Source of the DNA: JAFGWO01 sp965603295
GTDB taxonomy: Bacteria > BMS3Abin14
Direction: 5' to 3'
Length of the DNA stretch: 17,521 bases
NCBI GenBank assembly: GCA_965603295.1
Contig: CBFDCL010000044.1
Span: 1-17,521, forward strand
Under the pieces are notes generated by a model that had not been told where the DNA came from, ran no database searches, and worked only from the letters and a program-made list of their open reading frames with translations. A program made the position numbers and the translations under genes. Shown piece after piece: positions 14,533 through 17,521 of the stretch (position 1 is the first letter of the stretch; each line of letters begins with the position of its first letter).

Positions 14533-16764
14533 ATGACAACACAAACCTCGAAGATCAGTTGGACCAAAACAGACGAGGCCCCGATGCTGGCAACCTACTC
14601 TCTTCTCCCTATAATCCGGGCATTTACCCAGGGCTCCAACATCGAGATTGAACTGAGGGATATCTCTCTGGCCGGGAGGATTCTTGCCAACTTTCCCGAA
14701 AACCTGACCGAAGGAAAGAAGATTCCCGATGAACTGGCAGCCCTTGGCGAGCTCGCCAGAAAACCCGAGGCGAACATCGTAAAACTGCCTAATATCAGCG
14801 CGTCCATCCCCCAGGTCAAGGCGGTGGTCAGGGAACTCCAGGAACAGGGATACGACATCCCTGACTTCCCGGAGGAGCCGAAAAACGACTCGGAGAAGGA
14901 GATCAGGGAGAGATACGGCAAAGTCCTGGGAAGCGCCGTTAACCCGGTCCTCAGGGAAGGAAACTCAGACCGCAGGGCCGCGGAAGCGGTAAAGCAGTAT
15001 GCGAAAAAGCATCCTCACAGGATGGGCGAATGGAGACCCGATTCCCAGACACACGTGGCGACCATGAGCGACGGGGACTTCCTTGCCAATGAGAAATCAA
15101 CAACCATGGCCAGGGCGACGGAAGCAAGGATCGAATTTGTGGACGAAAGCGGCAAGGTGACGCTTCTCAAGGATAAGCTGCCGCTCCAGGCCGGGGAGAT
15201 CGTCGATGCCACGTTCATGAGCAAGAAGGCCCTCGTAAAATTCTTCGAAGAGCAGATTGAGGACGCAAAAGCCAGGGGTGTGCTTTTCTCGCTCCACATG
15301 AAAGCCAGCATGATGAAAGTGTCCGACCCCATTATCTTCGGTCACTGCGTCAGGGTCTTTTTCCAGGAGTTGATCGAGAAGCATTCGGATACAATTACGG
15401 AGCTCGGTGTCGATTTCAACAACGGCCTGGGTGATCTTTACACGAAGATGCAGAGCCTTCCCGAAGCCAAAAGGGCCGAGATCGAGGCGGACATCAACGA
15501 GATCTACCGGAAGCGCCCCGATCTGGCCATGGTGAACTCGGACAAGGGAATCACGAACCTGCATGTGCCCAGCGATATCATTATCGATGCATCCATGCCC
15601 CCCATGATCCGCGAGGGAGGGAAGATGTGGGGTCCCGACGGCGAGCTTCACGAAACAAAAGCGGTCGTCCCCGACCACAGCTATGCAAGCCTCTACCAGG
15701 AGGCGATAGAAAACTGCAAGAAACAGGGTGCCTTGGATCCGGCAACGATGGGGACCGTCCCGAACGTCGGCCTGATGGCGCAAAAAGCGGAAGAGTACGG
15801 TTCACACGACAAGACGTTCCAATCCCCCGGAAAGGGAATCATCCGTATTGTCGACGCGACGGGAAGCACCATCCACGAAAGCTTCGTTGACGAAGGGGAT
15901 ATCTGGCGCTCCTGTACCGTCAAGGACGGAGCCATACGGGACTGGGTGAAACTGGCCGTCAAAAGGGCGAAGGCAACGGGTGCACCGGCTGTATTCTGGC
16001 TGGATAAAACCAGACCACACGATGTGGAGCTCATAGAAAAGGTAAACAGATATCTGAAGGATCACGACACGAACGGTCTGGAGATTCATATCATGTCCGT
16101 GTCCCAGGCGACGAAATTTTCCTTTGAGAGGATGAGAGCGGGTGAGAATACCATTTCCGTGACAGGCAATGTGCTGCGGGATTACAACACGGATCTTTTC
16201 CCGATCCTGGAGTTAAACACCAGCGCGAAGATGCTCTCCATCGTACCTCTTATGAACGGAGGCGGCCTTTTCGAAACGGGGGCCGGCGGGTCTGCGCCCA
16301 AGCACGTTCAGCAGTTTGTTGAAGAAGGGCATCTCCGGTGGGATTCCCTCGGTGAGTTCCTGGCCCTTGCGGAGTCGCTGGAACACCTGGGCAATACCAC
16401 CGGCAATGAGAAAGCCAAGGTCCTTGCCGAGTCCCTCGGTCAGGCCAACGGGAAGTTCCTGGACAACAACAGGTCGCCTTCACGAAAGTGCGGCGAGCTG
16501 GACAACCGCGGGAGTCACTTCTACCTCGCCCTTTACTGGGCCCAGGCGCTCGCGGAGCAGACCAGGGATAAGGAACTCCAGGCACGTTTTTCCAGGCTGG
16601 CGAAGGAACTTGAAGATAACGAGGCCAGAATTATTGATGAGCTCAACGCTTCCCAGGGAGCGCCCAAGGAACTGGGCGGCTATTATAACCCTGACTCTGA
16701 AAAAACGGCCAAAGCGATGCGCCCCAGCGCAACCTTCAATGCAATAATAGGGTTGGGAGAGTAA
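14533..16764 (+). CDS. icd: monomeric NADP-dependent isocitrate dehydrogenase
   Basis: TCA-cycle enzyme converting isocitrate to 2-oxoglutarate with NADPH and CO2, cytoplasmic. At 743 aa it has the length of the monomeric (IDH-II) type, not the roughly 415-aa dimeric type. Family hallmarks are TDEAPMLATYSLLPIIRAF (residues 13-31), GSAVNPVLREGNSDRRA (133-149, containing the substrate-binding serine region) and KKHPHRMGEW just after. Further family-type stretches lie near 320-390 (VNSDKGITNLHVPSDIIID) and in the C-terminal NNRSPSRKCGELDNRGSHFY. The frame opens earlier at 14461, but the ATG at 14533 (MTTQTSKISW) has GAGGGG 7 nt upstream and fits the family N-terminus. The gene is transcribed alone, with a large heptamer hairpin beginning about 30 nt past its stop. 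Confidence 0.97.
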   Translation: MTTQTSKISWTKTDEAPMLATYSLLPIIRAFTQGSNIEIELRDISLAGRILANFPENLTEGKKIPDELAALGELARKPEANIVKLPNISASIPQVKAVVRELQEQGYDIPDFPEEPKNDSEKEIRERYGKVLGSAVNPVLREGNSDRRAAEAVKQYAKKHPHRMGEWRPDSQTHVATMSDGDFLANEKSTTMARATEARIEFVDESGKVTLLKDKLPLQAGEIVDATFMSKKALVKFFEEQIEDAKARGVLFSLHMKASMMKVSDPIIFGHCVRVFFQELIEKHSDTITELGVDFNNGLGDLYTKMQSLPEAKRAEIEADINEIYRKRPDLAMVNSDKGITNLHVPSDIIIDASMPPMIREGGKMWGPDGELHETKAVVPDHSYASLYQEAIENCKKQGALDPATMGTVPNVGLMAQKAEEYGSHDKTFQSPGKGIIRIVDATGSTIHESFVDEGDIWRSCTVKDGAIRDWVKLAVKRAKATGAPAVFWLDKTRPHDVELIEKVNRYLKDHDTNGLEIHIMSVSQATKFSFERMRAGENTISVTGNVLRDYNTDLFPILELNTSAKMLSIVPLMNGGGLFETGAGGSAPKHVQQFVEEGHLRWDSLGEFLALAESLEHLGNTTGNEKAKVLAESLGQANGKFLDNNRSPSRKCGELDNRGSHFYLALYWAQALAEQTRDKELQARFSRLAKELEDNEARIIDELNASQGAPKELGGYYNPDSEKTAKAMRPSATFNAIIGLGE

Positions 16765-16772
16765 AAAGAAGG

Positions 16773-16860
16773 ATTTCAAATTTCAAAAAAATATCAGTGA
16801 TTCGTGATTGGTGATTAGTGATTGTTTTTCCCAATTACCAGTCACGAGTCGCTGATCACC
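16773..16860 (+). repeat. ATTTCAA words and a 29-bp GTGATTG / CCAGTCA heptamer hairpin downstream of icd
   Basis: Two ATTTCAA 7-mers (16773-16786) begin 8 bp after the icd stop. The arm 16796-16824 (GTGATTC, GTGATTG, GTGATTA, GTGATTG) pairs with 16832-16860 across a 7-nt loop TTTTTCC. On the plus strand 20 pairs are Watson-Crick, five are G-U and four are mismatched. The order ATTTCAA then GTGATTG then CCAGTCA matches the block at 7343-7509. It may protect or process the 3' end of the icd mRNA; it lacks the T-run of an intrinsic terminator. Confidence 0.75.
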
Positions 16861-16881
16861 GTTTTCCACGTTAAACGCCTG

Positions 16882-16907
16882 CCCACCATAGCTTCAGCGA
16901 CGGTGGG
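16882..16907 (+). repeat. small stem-loop repeat, copy 2
   Basis: The stem CCCACC/GGTGGG encloses a 14-nt loop ATAGCTTCAGCGAC. The loop shares GCTT-Y-A and GCGA with copy 1 on the other strand at 14198-14224. It is framed by GTTAAAC words on both sides. Confidence 0.65.
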
Positions 16908-16924
16908 TTAAACGTTAAACGGAG

Positions 16925-16961
16925 ATCAAACCTCAAACCTCAAACTTTCAAACTTTCAAAC
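16925..16961. repeat. mixed 7/8-bp array of TCAAAC units, 5 units
   Basis: Three 7-bp units (ATCAAAC, CTCAAAC, CTCAAAC) pass into two 8-bp units (TTTCAAAC). Here the change of unit length happens inside one array. It lies in the 285-bp gap between icd and the last gene. Confidence 0.8.
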
Positions 16962-17049
16962 ATTTTTCTCAATCGGGGCGCACATAGCGCTCTTCGCACT
17001 TTGAAAACTTTGCACACCGCACTCGCCCGAAGGACGTCTACGTGTCAAA

Positions 17050-17514
17050 CTAATTCGTTGTCTCTTTTCTGAAATACTGAACCAACTCGACGGTGTAGAC
17101 CGCAAAGAGCACCAGGGCGGCGCTCCCGCCCAGATAAGCACCGACAAGAGGCTTCCCCAGGTCGGCCCACGTGTAAATAACTGCCATGCTGAATACTGAG
17201 AGAAGGACACCGGAACCGGAAAACAGAAAAGGATATTTTTTTCCTGAAAACCTCCGCTGAAGGAGAAGGAGCCCGATGGGCCAGAAAAAAGCCAGCATAT
17301 TCAGCCAGGCACCTATCTCATCCAGGTCGAGGTATTCCCTGGCATAGTTGATCACTGTTCTCGTCTCAGTGTGTATTTTGCTCCCATCGGGGAGAGTTTC
17401 ACCGGGATCAACGTTGATAGGGACGGTGTACGAACAGCTGGACATGGGCAGGAAAAAAGAGAGGAGCAGTGCTACCGCCGCGACGATCCGGATTATTTGA
17501 CGATATCTTCTCAT
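17050..17514 (-). CDS. hypothetical integral membrane protein
   Basis: Unrecognised protein of 154 aa. An N-terminal hydrophobic helix (about 9-26, RIVAAVALLLSFFLPMSSCS) could be a membrane anchor; the LPMSSCS stretch recalls a lipobox only weakly. A polar segment of about 40 residues (PINVDPGETLPDGSKIHTET) follows, probably on the outer side. Then come three hydrophobic helices at about 70-85, 94-115 and 122-145, and a short charged C-terminus. The ATG at 17514 has AGGGA close upstream (2 nt), and no later ATG fits better, so the start is uncertain, being 7 bp from the window edge. Neighbours to the right are unknown. It converges on icd. Confidence 0.7.
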   Translation of the reverse strand: MRRYRQIIRIVAAVALLLSFFLPMSSCSYTVPINVDPGETLPDGSKIHTETRTVINYAREYLDLDEIGAWLNMLAFFWPIGLLLLQRRFSGKKYPFLFSGSGVLLSVFSMAVIYTWADLGKPLVGAYLGGSAALVLFAVYTVELVQYFRKETTN

Positions 17515-17521
17515 GATCCCT

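Overview
The window looks like a chromosomal piece of a Gram-negative, G+C-rich bacterium. An outer-membrane efflux protein, an RND pump, a Tat-type lipoprotein protease, a sigma-54 activator with its NtrY-type kinase and a DUF4390 neighbour, and a monomeric NADP-isocitrate dehydrogenase together suggest a deltaproteobacterial-type lineage (Desulfobacterota or a relative). This placement is inferred from gene content. No rRNA, tRNA, CRISPR array, transposase, integrase or phage structural gene was seen.

Layout. Positions 1-4788 (minus strand) hold a tripartite efflux operon in the order outer-membrane factor, membrane-fusion protein, RND permease; the permease runs off the left edge. Next, still on the minus strand, come a protein with a PH-like segment, a zinc ribbon and a membrane tail (5047-5934) and an M29-family aminopeptidase (6209-7321, TTG start). 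Positions 7735-11920 (minus) hold a compact operon: DUF4390 protein, NtrY-like kinase, NtrX-like sigma-54 response regulator. On the plus strand follow an M48 metalloprotease lipoprotein with a repeat-rich C-terminal half (12185-13504), a four-helix membrane protein of the phage-holin-4 / YvlD type (13739-14140) and monomeric isocitrate dehydrogenase (14533-16764). A small minus-strand membrane protein (17050-17514) closes the window.

The genes are ordinary housekeeping and envelope genes. The spaces between them are not. Most of the larger intergenic regions are filled with short tandem words of exactly 7 or 8 bp: GTCCAAC, GTTAAAC, GTGATTG, CTTTGGA, GATCCAA, TCAATCC, GTCTGGA, and the octamer TTTCAAAC. 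The words are arranged as imperfect inverted repeats. In the best case, two about 120-bp copies flank the aminopeptidase gene and enclose a 46-nt core that is 43/46 identical. There the arms differ mostly by C/T transitions, so the minus-strand transcript would keep pairing through G-U wobbles. Two arrays run right up to the stop codons of ntrX and the aminopeptidase. A separate small stem-loop occurs twice (14198-14224 and 16882-16907) with two compensating base-pair changes. These elements are the part of the window most likely to be undescribed.

Functionally, the efflux operon would export drugs, detergents or lipophilic compounds across both membranes. The NtrYX-like pair would sense an envelope or cytoplasmic cue and drive sigma-54 promoters elsewhere; no convincing sigma-54 site was found here. 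The M48 lipoprotein probably serves outer-membrane protein quality control. Isocitrate dehydrogenase supplies NADPH and 2-oxoglutarate, which fits loosely with nitrogen-type regulation, but nothing in the sequence ties them together.
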